A DNA stretch of 64,000 nucleotides from Membranipora membranacea. Lineage: Eukaryota; Bryozoa; Gymnolaemata; Cheilostomatida; Membraniporidae. The notes under the pieces are model-generated. The model ran no database searches and was not told the origin of the DNA. It worked only from the letters and a program-made list of their open reading frames with translations. The translations under genes and the position numbers were made by a program. The DNA lies in assembly GCA_914767715.1 (NCBI GenBank), contig OU612075.1, positions 3,288,001 through 3,352,000 on the forward strand, in the 5' to 3' direction. Below, in pieces: positions 47,480 to 57,987 of the stretch. Within the stretch, counting starts at the first letter, position 1. The number at the start of each line of letters is the position of its first letter.

Positions 47480-48389
47480 GGAAGGAAAGGGTGAAGATAC
47501 AAAGAGTAGAAAGGCATGCACGGACATACATAAATGCCATATCAGATGTAAATCTGGAAGTGGTAAGGTATGCCGAAGAGGAGCGACACAACACAGGCTA
47601 AAGGGGGAGATAGAGAATAGAGAAGGAATCAAGTTGATAGTGCCGGGGATCCCGGATATCTTCGAGGGGGAGGGGGCTCGACGGCGGTGGGGCCGCTCAT
47701 CGCCATCTACGAGAATGATTTAGAGTATGTGTCAGCGATGCCAGGGGTAGTGCTATGCCCCATGTACCCTGTCAGATCGATGGTGGAGAGGCAGTGGGAA
47801 ATTGTACTGAGGATCAATCGAAAAATCTGCAACTTAAATGCCAACAAAGGCGAGGGGACGCCGGCAATAACTAAGAACATTTTAGGAAGGGCTAGAAATG
47901 GACAACTTTCTTCAACTCACACCCAGCTGACTACCACTAATGAACTTGTAGTGGACTACAGAAATCACTGCTCCAGAACCGTGGAACTTCCGGATGTGTT
48001 TGAAAAGCGGCGTTCAGTTGCGGTAGGGGCCCTGATCGACGTTTACGAAAAGGATTTAGAATATTATATATCAGCCATACCTGGGGTGGTCCTGTGCACA
48101 ATGTACAGTAAAATCAGTGATACAGAGGCAATCGGGTATTATTCTGAGGCTAAACACCTTCATCTGTCAACTCGATGCAAATAAAGGTGAGGGTACACCC
48201 GCAATAACAAAAAAGGTGATAGGGAAGCTGAGGAATGGGGTGCAATTTCGCAACTCAAAGCGACTATTCGTCAAGGCACACCCAAATAGAGAGTTGGCGG
48301 AGGAGATGTCTGAAGAGTTGAAGAAGTTGCTGGATGGCAGAAAGAAGCGCAGTGACCACGAGTGGGAGAAGAAGGACTTACAGAGCTAG
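47480..48389 (+). pseudogene. protein with two copies of an unrecognised domain, frameshifted
   Basis: Two related stretches of about 90 residues follow each other. The first (47640-47905) has PLIAIYENDLEYVSAMPGVV, ERQWEIVLRINRKICNLNAN and KGEGTPAITKNILGRARNG. The second (47980-48389) has GALIDVYEKDLEYYISAIPG, then after a one-base frame change RQSGIILRLNTFICQLDAN, KGEGTPAITKKVIGKLRNG and a charged end (EELKKLLDGRKKRSDHEWEK). The frame upstream (47480-47640) has ERHARTYINAISDVNLEVV, probably the N-terminal part. The internal duplication and the motif KGEGTPAITK are clear. I recognise no family. Frame changes make it a probable pseudogene. Confidence 0.45.
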
Positions 48390-48592
48390 GAGTTGATAAC
48401 TAGGAGTCAAGAGACTACTAAACCAGTCACTCATTATCATATTAGTTTTTTAATTTTTATAACCCAGTTCCTCAGTTTTATTATTTCTCATAACCAGTAT
48501 TATGTGAACCTGTGGGTATGGGACAGTGAGTAGCCTGAGAAAAGCTGCTCACCTGAGTAACACCAGCCCATCCTGTAGGAAAGAACAGATAA

Positions 48593-48805
48593 TTGTCTAC
48601 AGAGACAATCTTTCTATCAACAACGAGCCCCTGTATCCCACCAGACAACATTCCCCGTTTGAGGCTCGAGGGCACAGAGATGCCTGATGGCAATGCCCCC
48701 ACCCTCTCTAAGGCACACCCCATTCCCTACTCTACTACCATTACCACGGGGAGTGAGAGCAAGGTAGTTCTCACTAAGAAGCCAAGGATTTATTACTGTG
48801 GGTGA
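48593..48805 (+). pseudogene. conserved 70-residue array ORF, copy III
   Basis: Intact counterpart of 41449-41661 with several substitutions (for example MPDGNAPTLSKAHPIPYS kept, TKKPRIYYCG at the end). Confidence 0.35.
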
Positions 48806-49451
48806 TCACAAAAACTACACTGCTCAGGTAAACTCAGTACTAACCTCATCTCACAATAGGTCCATTAACACAAACCAGAAATCTCCATTTTCACAAGGCC
48901 AATATACCGTTGAAGGTACATATCAGGGCTGTGTCCATGAGTTTTAAAGTGGAATTGGAGAAGCTAGGAAAGGTCTGAGTGAAGGGCAAAACCCCAGCTG
49001 CCAAGGAAATCTGTGTGACAATCAGGATTCACTTCAGTAGTTGTATATATTTATGTACACATGTGTAAGCCTTTACTGAATCTAAGGTTGTTAGAGAACA
49101 TACTTTTGCATTACGCTATATCACTAAAATCGTCTAGGCTATATATGTGGAGCAAGTAGCATTATTATTATTATTATCATATCATATTATTATTATAGCA
49201 TTATTCTAAACCCAAAATAAATCTGACTAGATCATAGAAGTTGTTACTTCAAAGAATTGTCACAGCATACACATTAGAACAACCTGTTCTAAATGCATGC
49301 TCTAAGGGCCAACAAAATGATTGGATTACAGGTGATGGCCAATTTGTATGGAGCAAAATGAGGCTCAGAATGCACTAAGTAGTGGTTTACCACACTTCTA
49401 CCATCATGACAAAATTTCAGTAAGATTTTAAATAAAAAAGACTGGAAAACT

Positions 49452-50400
49452 ATGAAAAAAATCAACAAACTTATAATCATTATTACCATATCCCAGCATG
49501 TGCGAAAAATGTTGTTTGCTTTGAAAACGGAAAGTACACTGATGACCACTGAGGATGTGTGTGTGATGGACCTGCTGAGACAGAACGTTGCGATGCGCGA
49601 TATCGGCCCTGTGATTTCCACAGTGATCAGAAGTCTGACAGGCAGATCCCTTAATCGAATATTCCAAGCAAAACGCTCGCTTTCCAGATATTGAAGGAGG
49701 CCAATTACGTCGCAAAGGTTCATGTAGCTGAGTGTATGTTGGAGGGGGTTGATGGTGCGACTGGTAACTGCCTCAGCAGTGATGGGACAACAAAGTTCCC
49801 AGGAAATACCAGTCTTTCCAGGTGACAAGAGTTTTGGGGAAGACCCTGTCTATAGGGATGAAGGACCTGGCTGGTGGAGATGCAGCAGAAGCAATGGCCA
49901 GCTTCAACCACACCATGGATGATATTGCTGAAACCATGGCATCAGCAGGGGATGTTGGTCACCTCATTGCCAGTCTGAAGAATATAATGAGCGACAAATG
50001 TTCCGTAAATCATGTGTTTAACTCACAACTCAAAGCGATGAGACAAACCCTGCTGCCAATGGGTGCAAACCGATTAATCCAACATACAGTGCATAATTAG
50101 AGCTTCCGTAGCCAATCTAATTGATACGATATGCAACAAAGCTGAGGATCTTGCATCACACCATTACATCAAACAGGCTCAATCAAAGTTCCTCTAAACT
50201 CTCCAAGTTACCCTTCCTACCAATGAAATCATTGTGCAGGGGACTTCGCAGAAAATTACTTATTCATGGTGAAGATGCAGCACAAAGTTTTCACTGGAAC
50301 AACAGCCAAGTTGCAAGTCATCCAATTGTAGTATACTGTAGTATATGTCCCTTATCAGACTGGTGAAGGGCTCAAGTGTATGTTATATGCAAAAATTACG
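49452..50400 (+). pseudogene. transposon-associated protein with NIMSDK motif, frameshifted
   Basis: The first frame (49452-49694) has TEDVCVMDLLRQNVAMRDIG and VISTVIRSLTGRSLNRIF. After a frame change come EANYVAKVHVAECMLEGVDG and a LSSDGTTKFPGN segment. A third frame (about 49850-50097) has IGMKDLAGGDAAEAMASFNH, TMDDIAETMASAG and SLKNIMSDKCSVNHVFNSQL. The order DGT(T/S)K, then L..L....D....F, then N(T/I)MSD(R/K) matches a widespread unnamed invertebrate family that I know from repeat-rich genomes. The function is unknown. A more distant part may continue to 50366. Array units I and II carry only its first residues (MKKINKL..), followed by an A-rich break near 42350 and 45650. Confidence 0.5.
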
Positions 50401-50620
50401 TGATGTACTCAAACATGACCAAATTGCAGTGATACTATGCTCGCTGATCTAATCCCAAGATCGAAAAAAAACTGAAAGTATGATAATGAACAGCCTGAAT
50501 TGGATAGAAGGTAAGGCAAAAAATGGTGAGAGTGGGGCAAGGGATTGCTTGAATTGATGTGTATAATTTTATATAAATAAAAAAAATAAGATATATATAA
50601 ATCTGCGCTGTTTTGTTGGG
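50401..50620. other. no gene seen between two pseudogenes
   Basis: AT-rich linker with an A-rich patch (50574-50592). Confidence 0.4.
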
Positions 50621-51480
50621 AACAGATGGCTGTAGACCTGAACCCAGTGCTTGTGCGGGAAGTTCCATGTTTGGCCCGATCAACACATGAACAACTGTTG
50701 TGTTACGCACAAGATATGGTAGCAAAAAAAACCTGAAGAAGACATCCGGTGTATGACTGAATCACAAGATGTACATGACCTCCCGAGGCCTGCAACGGAA
50801 CAGTATAGGCACACACCGCTGAAAGTTATGTACATGAATGGTATAGACACAATACAAATATCAGTAATGTGCGATGTAATAAGCCATTAGCAATTATATC
50901 AACATTGTTTTTTTATCTTAGCTGAACGATATCCTGATGTATAAGACACTAGTCCCAAGTAATGTCTGGCCTGAAAATCAGATCAACAGATTAAAGAGGA
51001 GGCAGCAGAGCCTAGCCACATATAAATCGATCATTCCTAGGACATTTCCTGATATAAGGCGGATAGAGAGACAACCTCAGCCATCTTGTTTTTTTACATG
51101 ATGGTTAGGGCTTGCTATTTCGATAGTGACTCAAATGAGGAGTTGGCTAATCACGACTTATCTGTATATATTCCTGAGATTAACTGAAAATTAATTTGTA
51201 GATATGATGTTGCCCTGCAATGACAGTCGATAAATCACTGGGAATGACAGTTGATGCAGCAGAGATTCACTGTAATGATATGTGGTTTCCTGGTCTTCTC
51301 CCGGCTGCTATAAGCCGCGTAAGCAACAAGGAAAACCTAAGGGTTGTCAAATTCTCCAAACGGATTGTTCTTCCACCAAACCCAGCTGTGAAACAAAGCA
51401 TTTAGCAAGCCTTCAAAAGATACTAGTTATGATATCTCTGACTGTTGTCAGCTCGATAAACGAAAAATGTGCAGGTTACC
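50621..51480 (+). pseudogene. PIF1-like helicase C-terminal remnant
   Basis: At 51220-51402 the frame reads MTVDKSLGMTVDAAEIHCND, then GLLPAAISRVSNKENLRVVK. This matches helicase motif VI and its surroundings in PIF1/RecD-type superfamily 1 enzymes (T.HK.QG.T......D......G....A.SR......L....F), here degraded (Lys-Ser-Leu-Gly). Weaker coding traces upstream include MAVDLNPVLVREVPCLARST (50627) and ILMYKTLVPSNVWPENQINR (50930). The Walker A and B motifs were not found. It is a broken remnant of an enzyme that would unwind DNA during element replication. Confidence 0.5.
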
Positions 51481-51539
51481 AATTTTGACTATTGCATGAA
51501 TGACAGTGATGATGAGCAAATTCTGGCAACGCAACCAAC

Positions 51540-52396
51540 ACAATGAACATCCTTTGGCATGTTCTGGTACAGTGTCTGTTAATAGTGCAGCTGTCACCGA
51601 CCTGCTTGCCCAGACCTACCCATCGCCTGTGCAAAATCAACATGGCTATACTACATATAAAAGGTAACATAAATCTCACCATTATATACGAGTACCTGCA
51701 AGAACAACTGACAGAAATCTACCTAACACGCCTGCTCGGCAATGTCAAGCCAAATGTTGCAAACGTTATTTTCAGTTTATTCTCGGAAAATGTTTACAAA
51801 ACAAAAACACTGACAGCTAAGCTCAGAGAAGATAGATGAGAAGTATCATTACTATATACGAGGAATACCGTATGGGCAATTATTATAAGGAAGGATGAAA
51901 AAGTATATCACTGGGAGAGACATGGAGTAGGATCATGACTTCAGCAGGAAAAGGAATGATCCGGAAGGAGGGAGGTCGTGTAGTATATAAGATGATATAC
52001 CAGATGCCATCTCGTCTTGAAAAGCTGAAAGCCCACACTGCTTTCACATAATATAAGCGTTTTAAAAAAAAGAAAACGATGACGCAGAATCTTCTGAAGG
52101 CGACAGAGCAGGAGGCGAGATTGGGTAGATACCCAGAAGCTGTGGACGAGATAACTAGGGGGGATAGGAATGGTGGCAGTACCCACATCACAGACAACAC
52201 ATATGAACTATTCATCATGATTGAGGAGACAAGAGAGAGAGAGAGAGAGAGAACTCAAACTATCGAAGCATGTATGCTGAATGGCAGAAGGGTTTTAGAT
52301 ATGACGCACGACACAATAATGCTCCACGGCGATGCTCTGCAACAAAAATTCTTTAGAATTTTTCCTCAAGAGACAGACAAGTTGAATCACTCTTAA
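51540..52396 (+). pseudogene. coding-like fragments after the helicase, unrecognised
   Basis: 51600-51839 encodes a frame with IIYEYLQEQLTEIYLTRLLG then NVKPNVANVIFSLFSENVYK. 52079-52396 encodes 105 residues with EQEARLGRYPEAVDEITRGD and, after a GA microsatellite, ACMLNGRRVLDMTHDTIMLH. No domain is known to me. Strand and style match the other pseudogenes. Confidence 0.3.
52230..52252. repeat. GA microsatellite
   Basis: About eleven GA units. It lies inside an open frame, where it encodes an Arg-Glu run. Confidence 0.9.
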
Positions 52397-54066
52397 AAAT
52401 CCGGAGGGATGGTATATGGACTGGACCAGCCACAACTATTGCAGGACCACTAGGAAAAGCACCCTATATGTCTTTCACAACGCCTGTCCGTACACAGTGT
52501 CTTTTGTTGAAATTCCCAAGCACTATGGCGAGAATATGGTAGCTATCTAGATAGTCTGTTTGCCAAGAGCACCAGAGAGGAAAATATGGTAGCGGAACTC
52601 AGCTGGAATATAATTACAGAATACGACGGACCGAACAAACTTCATTGTTGATCGTTTCATTAGATATTTGTATGATTCATTTTATTGGATTTATAACTGT
52701 ATCAGTTGAAGTAAGCTGTTTTAAAAGCTGGGTGAATGCTATATCTCTAAAGTGGCATTTTTAGTTATGTTGGTCTTCATAAGATATTGCTAGGCAACCA
52801 TACCCTTTCAACCAGAGATCAGACAACCAGCATTTCCAATTAATAGATGATTCGTATTTTTGCAACATGTTGACTATGAATTGAGGTCACTGTCAGTTGA
52901 GTTTGTGGAATAGAGAATAAAAGAAGCATAAACAACAGCTTGCCCTTTCCTTTTTTTACATCTCACCAGCATCACAATGCTCCAAACTCTCAAGCACTAT
53001 TAGAACACACTTGACAACATCATTGAACATTTATATCTTTAGCATTCTTTCACATATTTCTTATTTTCCCCAACGTTTATTCTGCGGCTAATCAGCTCCC
53101 TAACTTCAACACTATTATCCGATCTTATTATTCTTCATTACTTTTTTATTTCATAACTCATAACCAGTATTGTCACATGTTATTAATTATAATTAACTGT
53201 GTTTAACTTTGGTAGTAATGTTACACATCATAATCTTACTTTCAGTTTACCTATAAACTTTTTATATCAACAATAGTAAATACTAGATAGTTATTGATAT
53301 TCAGGACTACAGTCCAACTAGGACAGCCATTTATTTAACCATCCAAACTAAATGTTTAGGTCATATAGCTCATCTTGTTTGTTATAGCAACAGCTAAATC
53401 TTTCGCCATCTTTGATAAATAAGGCATATGCTATTATGATTATTAATTACACATTCTACATGTCATTATAGGACGCTTATCATAATAGCTGTTTAATTGA
53501 CCTTATTATTATTTCGGGGCAATTAATGTCTCAAGTGATATCCTGTGAGCAACTGAGGATGTCCTGTCTGCAAATGCTTATCACATGATAAAACCATTTG
53601 CTGTTTCCATGGCTATACACTTGCATAGCTTATAGCTATTGGACAATTTTCGCTTTCGCTACATACATCCAAATATGGACCAACAGTACACCTCAGCCCA
53701 ATAGACTTTGGATTTAAGATGTTACAGTATATTTATATTACAACCTCTGCCCAGTATTTTACAGCAACTCTGTGAAGATCTTATAATATAGACAGAAGGG
53801 CTGGGCTTACCAATAATCAGCATACATGTACTGTGTGCTCTTGGCTTTTTCACCCTAACCATCGAAGAGTATAGACATACGAAACGAGCCGCTCTACAGC
53901 TATACTGACAAGTATACAGAGACAGACGAATAGACACAGAGATTGACGTGTATATAGAGATTGACGAGTACATATAGTTCTATCCATAAGAAGTCCTGTT
54001 GGCAGAATTCAAGTTCTCCAAACAGAAATATAAAGTGAGTTAAATTAGATATCATCAGCTATCATA
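52397..54066. other. no gene seen
   Basis: AT-rich non-coding DNA. A short tandem of GAGATTGACG(A/T)GTA-like words lies near 53938-53972. Confidence 0.45.
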
Positions 54067-54272
54067 ATTGTAAGATTTTGGTCTGTTTGTGGAATCCAAC
54101 TGCTCTCGCAATAGCTATCGGTCTCTTGTCTCATTGTTTACAATCACAATTGAACTGATTATTATTGCAACAGCTTGGGTTTAATATCATCACTAAAACA
54201 ACATTCAGCCATACTAATCATCATCGCTCCAAGCTGTTTTTTCCGTTGACTTTATGAAATTGTTTTGTAACA
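54067..54272. repeat. 200-bp dispersed repeat, copy outside the array
   Basis: See 43133-43334; small differences such as CGGTCTCTTGTC for CAATCTCTGTC. Confidence 0.65.
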
Positions 54273-54483
54273 ATCATATCTTGAATCATAATCCTTGATT
54301 TAGTACATGTTACACAATATGCAATATCATGCTGTTTTTGGTACAATTTTAACCTGCATTCACATTCGATATTATCAGCTACGGAGCAACATATAGCATT
54401 AAGCTCGCTGTGACTTTATTATTTAAAAAGTAGTGAATAGCGGGCTATCTAATTAGCGCCATCGACCCATTCTTTTTTGAGGA

Positions 54484-54600
54484 TGGTGAGATGGCGCAAT
54501 CGGTTAGCGCGCTTGCTATTCACTGCCAGGCGATTAGTGCCGCAGGAGTTGTGGGTTAACCCTCCCACTGGGGGAGCTTTCATTGTTGATTGTTCCAGCC
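54484..54600 (+). repeat. tRNA-derived SINE head
   Basis: GAGATGGCGCAATCGGTTAG then CGCGC gives a near-perfect tRNA A box. About 45-60 nt later GTGGGTTAACCCTCCCACT resembles a degraded T arm with B box. The spacing is too long for a plain tRNA, and the T-arm core is altered. Confidence 0.6.
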
Positions 54601-55307
54601 CCCAGCACCCTCGGGTGTATACCTCTCCTCCTCCAGAAACAGATTACAGTAACATTATCAATATTATATATATCTAACTCCATCCCTGGAAGCCAAACAA
54701 GGTATTTTTTAACAACTTTACTCTTGATTCCATAGTCGTTTTGATATTATTGTTTTATGTAATTACTCATGCTCGTTATTCTAATGTCATCAATTTCATT
54801 CATTTCATCAAGAAGTTTTCAGACCATTAACATTGCAACAATTTTACCATTTTAGTTTTCACGTCGCTATTAGAGATACAATAACACCAACAATAATACC
54901 AACAATCTCAGCGTCAGTTCGATTACATAGTAAGCACCAATCTGGGGAGGGAAAGTTACAATTATACTTCGCATACCGCAATTACCTAATAATAGGGTAG
55001 TTCAGTAAGCGTAATAGGTTTTTTATTTGCTGTTTTTAGAGGTCAACAAGTTACCTATAATAAAATTATTTTTGTTATCTGTACACTTTTAAGAAAACCT
55101 CTATAAATAAATAAATATGAAGAGTACATCGACCATTCCCCCTGCATCAACATTAGTAGTTGAGCATGGACATTGGCAAAGTATACATACGTGTAACTCC
55201 AGATGCCTATAGTTACAACAAGGAGTAAAAGACTCCTTGGTTACAACAAGGAGTTGGTTACAAGGTTACTTGGTTACTTGGTTACAAGCAAGGAGCAACA
55301 GCCCCTG
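54601..55307. other. no gene seen
   Basis: AT-rich. Near 55210-55295 there is a cluster of GGTTAC and AACAAGGAGT tandem words. Confidence 0.4.
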
Positions 55308-55361
55308 TTGTAGCCTGTCTTGACAAACTTTGTGAGTATTTTGTCAAGACAGGCTACCCAA
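55308..55361. mobile_element. hairpin MITE of the AGCCTGTCTTGACA family
   Basis: GTAGCCTGTCTTGACAAA and TTTGTCAAGACAGGCTAC form an inverted pair around a short loop. Diverged relatives are near 28390, 56215-56310 and 58362-58535. Confidence 0.65.
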
Positions 55362-57114
55362 GCAGTTACTCCAAGTCCGCTTCTTGAAACACGAGAAGAA
55401 GTGGACTCGGAGTAGTAACTAACTCAACTGCTACCAGGGCCACACCCTCCCGCTAGGGAAGGACAGAGTCTCGCCCTCCTTTTACTGGTTTGTAGGTGAA
55501 CAATTGTGAACTTACATATTAGACATTATACGGCAGTCCTCACCATCAATCTTTTGGTGTTACCAGTATCGATCCCTGTCATCTTACCCCCTGTGTCTGG
55601 TCCACACGTGCACCTGCAGGAATCTTTCAGCATACCTCGCCTCATCAGGTTGACTCACTGATTTACACAGAGATTTTAGCATATGTTTCCATCGCTGTGA
55701 TTGGATAGTGTTTAATGTAGAGGGATTTGATTGGCTCATTTATTACTTCATTTGTGTGTCAACTTGATTTCCTTTATAGTTGTCTCACCATGTTCAATGT
55801 AACATAACTCCAGTTTTAACTCATGTTTCATTTTCTTAGAAGACACCACCTCAGTCAACATCAAAACTATCTTGTTTTATAATTTTCTGATGATCAGATA
55901 GATTTCCGAGGAAGAAGATGTCAAAATTTCAAACTAAGAATTTATCCACCGATTTGTCTCTCATATATGTTCTTAATATATATATATATATGTTGTCAAA
56001 ATATAGGGTCAACAAATCTTCTATTCCTCCTTGCCTGAACAAACCAAGAAGGAAAACCAATTTAGTCCTTGAATCAATGAAGAGGGAGTTCATTGCTTGA
56101 AGAAACTTCCTTATTGATGAGATTACAACAAGCATAGTCTTATTTTACCTGCAATGGATGTGTTTTTGGTTGGAATCAGCTAGATCACTCACCCAAAGGT
56201 ACCAACAAATCTTGACAGAAGAGGCCGAAGGAGTCCCCCTGTCTTGACAGCAACCCCCCCCCCCCCCCACACTAAAACTTGTCGAGACAGCTAAACACAA
56301 GGCTACACACCCGTAGTTTTGGCTGCTTACTAAACTATATGGTATGCACATCGTCAAGACTGCTGATTTTTAACACATCTTTATCTCTGATTCTTTTACT
56401 CTAAAAATAAGTATTGAATTAATGAGCAATGACACAGCAAAGGATTTATAACAAAATTTTACCATGTGTGTGTGATTTTGAAAAGCAATAATTTAAAAAA
56501 AATATATATCTCCTCAAATGGTGAAAATTCCATATTTGAAAACTCCTCTTACAAATCTTTTCAGTTTTATTTTCTATGATCCTGAAATTAAAAACTCACT
56601 TTAGAATGACACCTGAAAACGTGATGGAGTAGAAGGAATCCTTTTGTTGTCCAAAACCATGTCACTGTACTCCCAGACTGTAGAGGCCATGAGCCTGACC
56701 TCCTGATATTAGAGCCAAAGGTGATTGCAGTTGTCTGTGCGTTCTTACTGGTACCTTGTGTGTTTGATCCTCAATCAAAATTTGATACACGGGCTAACAG
56801 ACAGTCTCGGTATTTTTTAGGTTTAATACCTTATGCTCTTTCATCTGTAAGCCCTGTGCTGTGTTGTTTTAACTACTAGCATCAAATGTTTGTTATATAA
56901 CATTTGGCTCCTAAACTCAAAACTGTCTGAAGATTTAATAAAAGGAGAAGGTCAATTCAAATGTTGTGCCCAATGATTTTGGTTAAAAGAGATGGTTAAG
57001 ATGACAAGGTTCAGTCACTCACCGCATCCCGTCGAGAGGGCAGCAAAATATAGTGGGCGTGGCCGTGCAGTGCCTGTGCCAAATTGCTTTCTGTTTGTAG
57101 GCAGGTAGGAGCAC
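55362..57114. other. no convincing gene; C run and MITE relic
   Basis: A run of 15 C at about 56257 lies between CTTGACAGCAA and AACTTGTCGAGACAG. A 60-residue frame at 55918-56100 has no supporting evidence. Confidence 0.4.
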
Positions 57115-57210
57115 ACCTAGGCCCCAGTAGTCAGTGGTCTGCAGAGGGATTCGGACCCCTATCCTTCAAAAGTTCTTCGCTCTAACCACTTTATCCATCT
57201 CCTACTCCAC
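57115..57210 (-). repeat. tRNA-derived SINE head
   Basis: On the minus strand GAGATGGATAAAGTGGTTAG then AGC is an A box, and GGGGTCCGAATCCCTCTGC is a T arm with B box. The spacing is close to tRNA-like. An upstream GC-rich segment (57020-57115) may be the SINE body. Confidence 0.65.
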
Positions 57211-57987
57211 CTAACACAATGCGTGGCTGGTATGATCTATCTATCTATTGATAACACTGATATATATTATCTGAAAATAAGGTTCATCTATAATCTCTAC
57301 CATATACACCACAATATTGAGTGCATCACATAGCCTGGGCAGGCTGTCGTGTCGCTGTGGGTATGTGGGGAGAATAAAAAACATCATAACCACAGTCAAT
57401 GGAAATTACTCGACAACCACATCTCACAGTTGCAGATGTAACGGTTTTAGACTGAATGGAATTAATGATACAATGCATGAGGTATTTCCTCATATTTCTG
57501 TGGCATGACATAGATTTACCAATTTAACCATTTTACAAGGGATAGTGATTATATTGGGTGACCAGATATAACATTTGGAAAGAGAAAATATATTAGAGAT
57601 TATTTAGCCAGAGTTGATTTGTTTCATCTCAATTATCTCAAGGAGTTGTCTTTAACTCCTTGGGATAATACAGCAAGTTTTATAAGAAATTGTCTGATTA
57701 TCATATTATTCGTGATTGTCACATCAAAATCAGTTGCTTAAAAGCAGGCAAAATATTGAGTTATCAGCTCATGTCAGATAGTGTTGATGTTCATATTGCT
57801 TGAATCAAATTTCATTTAAAAAAATTGACATAGTAAAATGATAATCTTTAAAAAACCTCTTTCAACTAACAATTACGTCAAACTTCAATGTTAATTTTCG
57901 CCTGCATCCTTTTTAACACTCCTAATCATTATTCAAGTTTGCTGCATGTTATCAAAAAGTGAGTAAGCTAACGGATTCTCATAAAGT

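Larger units (their letters stand above)
40504..47970 (+). repeat. sub-repeat inside the array, eight occurrences
   Basis: A block beginning CAGCTGACTACCACTAATG (or near variant) occurs at 40504, 42864, 43366, 43744, 46162, 46663, 47041 and 47934. It is usually followed by TAATCACTGCTTCAGGACTG and an ACAGCTA(A/G) block. Most copies lack an open continuation, but at 47934 the block reads straight into a longer frame (QLTTTNELVVDYRNHCSRTV), suggesting it came from coding DNA. Several copies end near a GT(A/C)A donor-like site. Confidence 0.6.
40250..49507 (+). repeat. recent tandem duplication array, three units
   Basis: Long near-identical blocks recur in order. Unit I is about 41251-44532, unit II 44533-48394 and partial unit III 48395-49507, measured from GATAACTAGGAGTCAAGAGA (41251, 44533, 48395). 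DNA from 40250 is an older, more diverged copy of the unit's internal part. Units differ by scattered substitutions and small indels. Unit II is longer because it keeps about 0.6 kb that unit I has lost. ATT microsatellites (for example 42005 and 45300) vary in length. Confidence 0.8.

Noticed and set aside
49289-49828. 179-residue minus-strand frame
   Set aside because: Antisense to the NIMSDK-family pseudogene, whose motifs are clear on the plus strand.
54484-54570. Functional tRNA gene
   Set aside because: The A box is excellent but the T-arm core is altered, the A-B spacing is too long, and no acceptor stem pairs. A SINE head is more likely.
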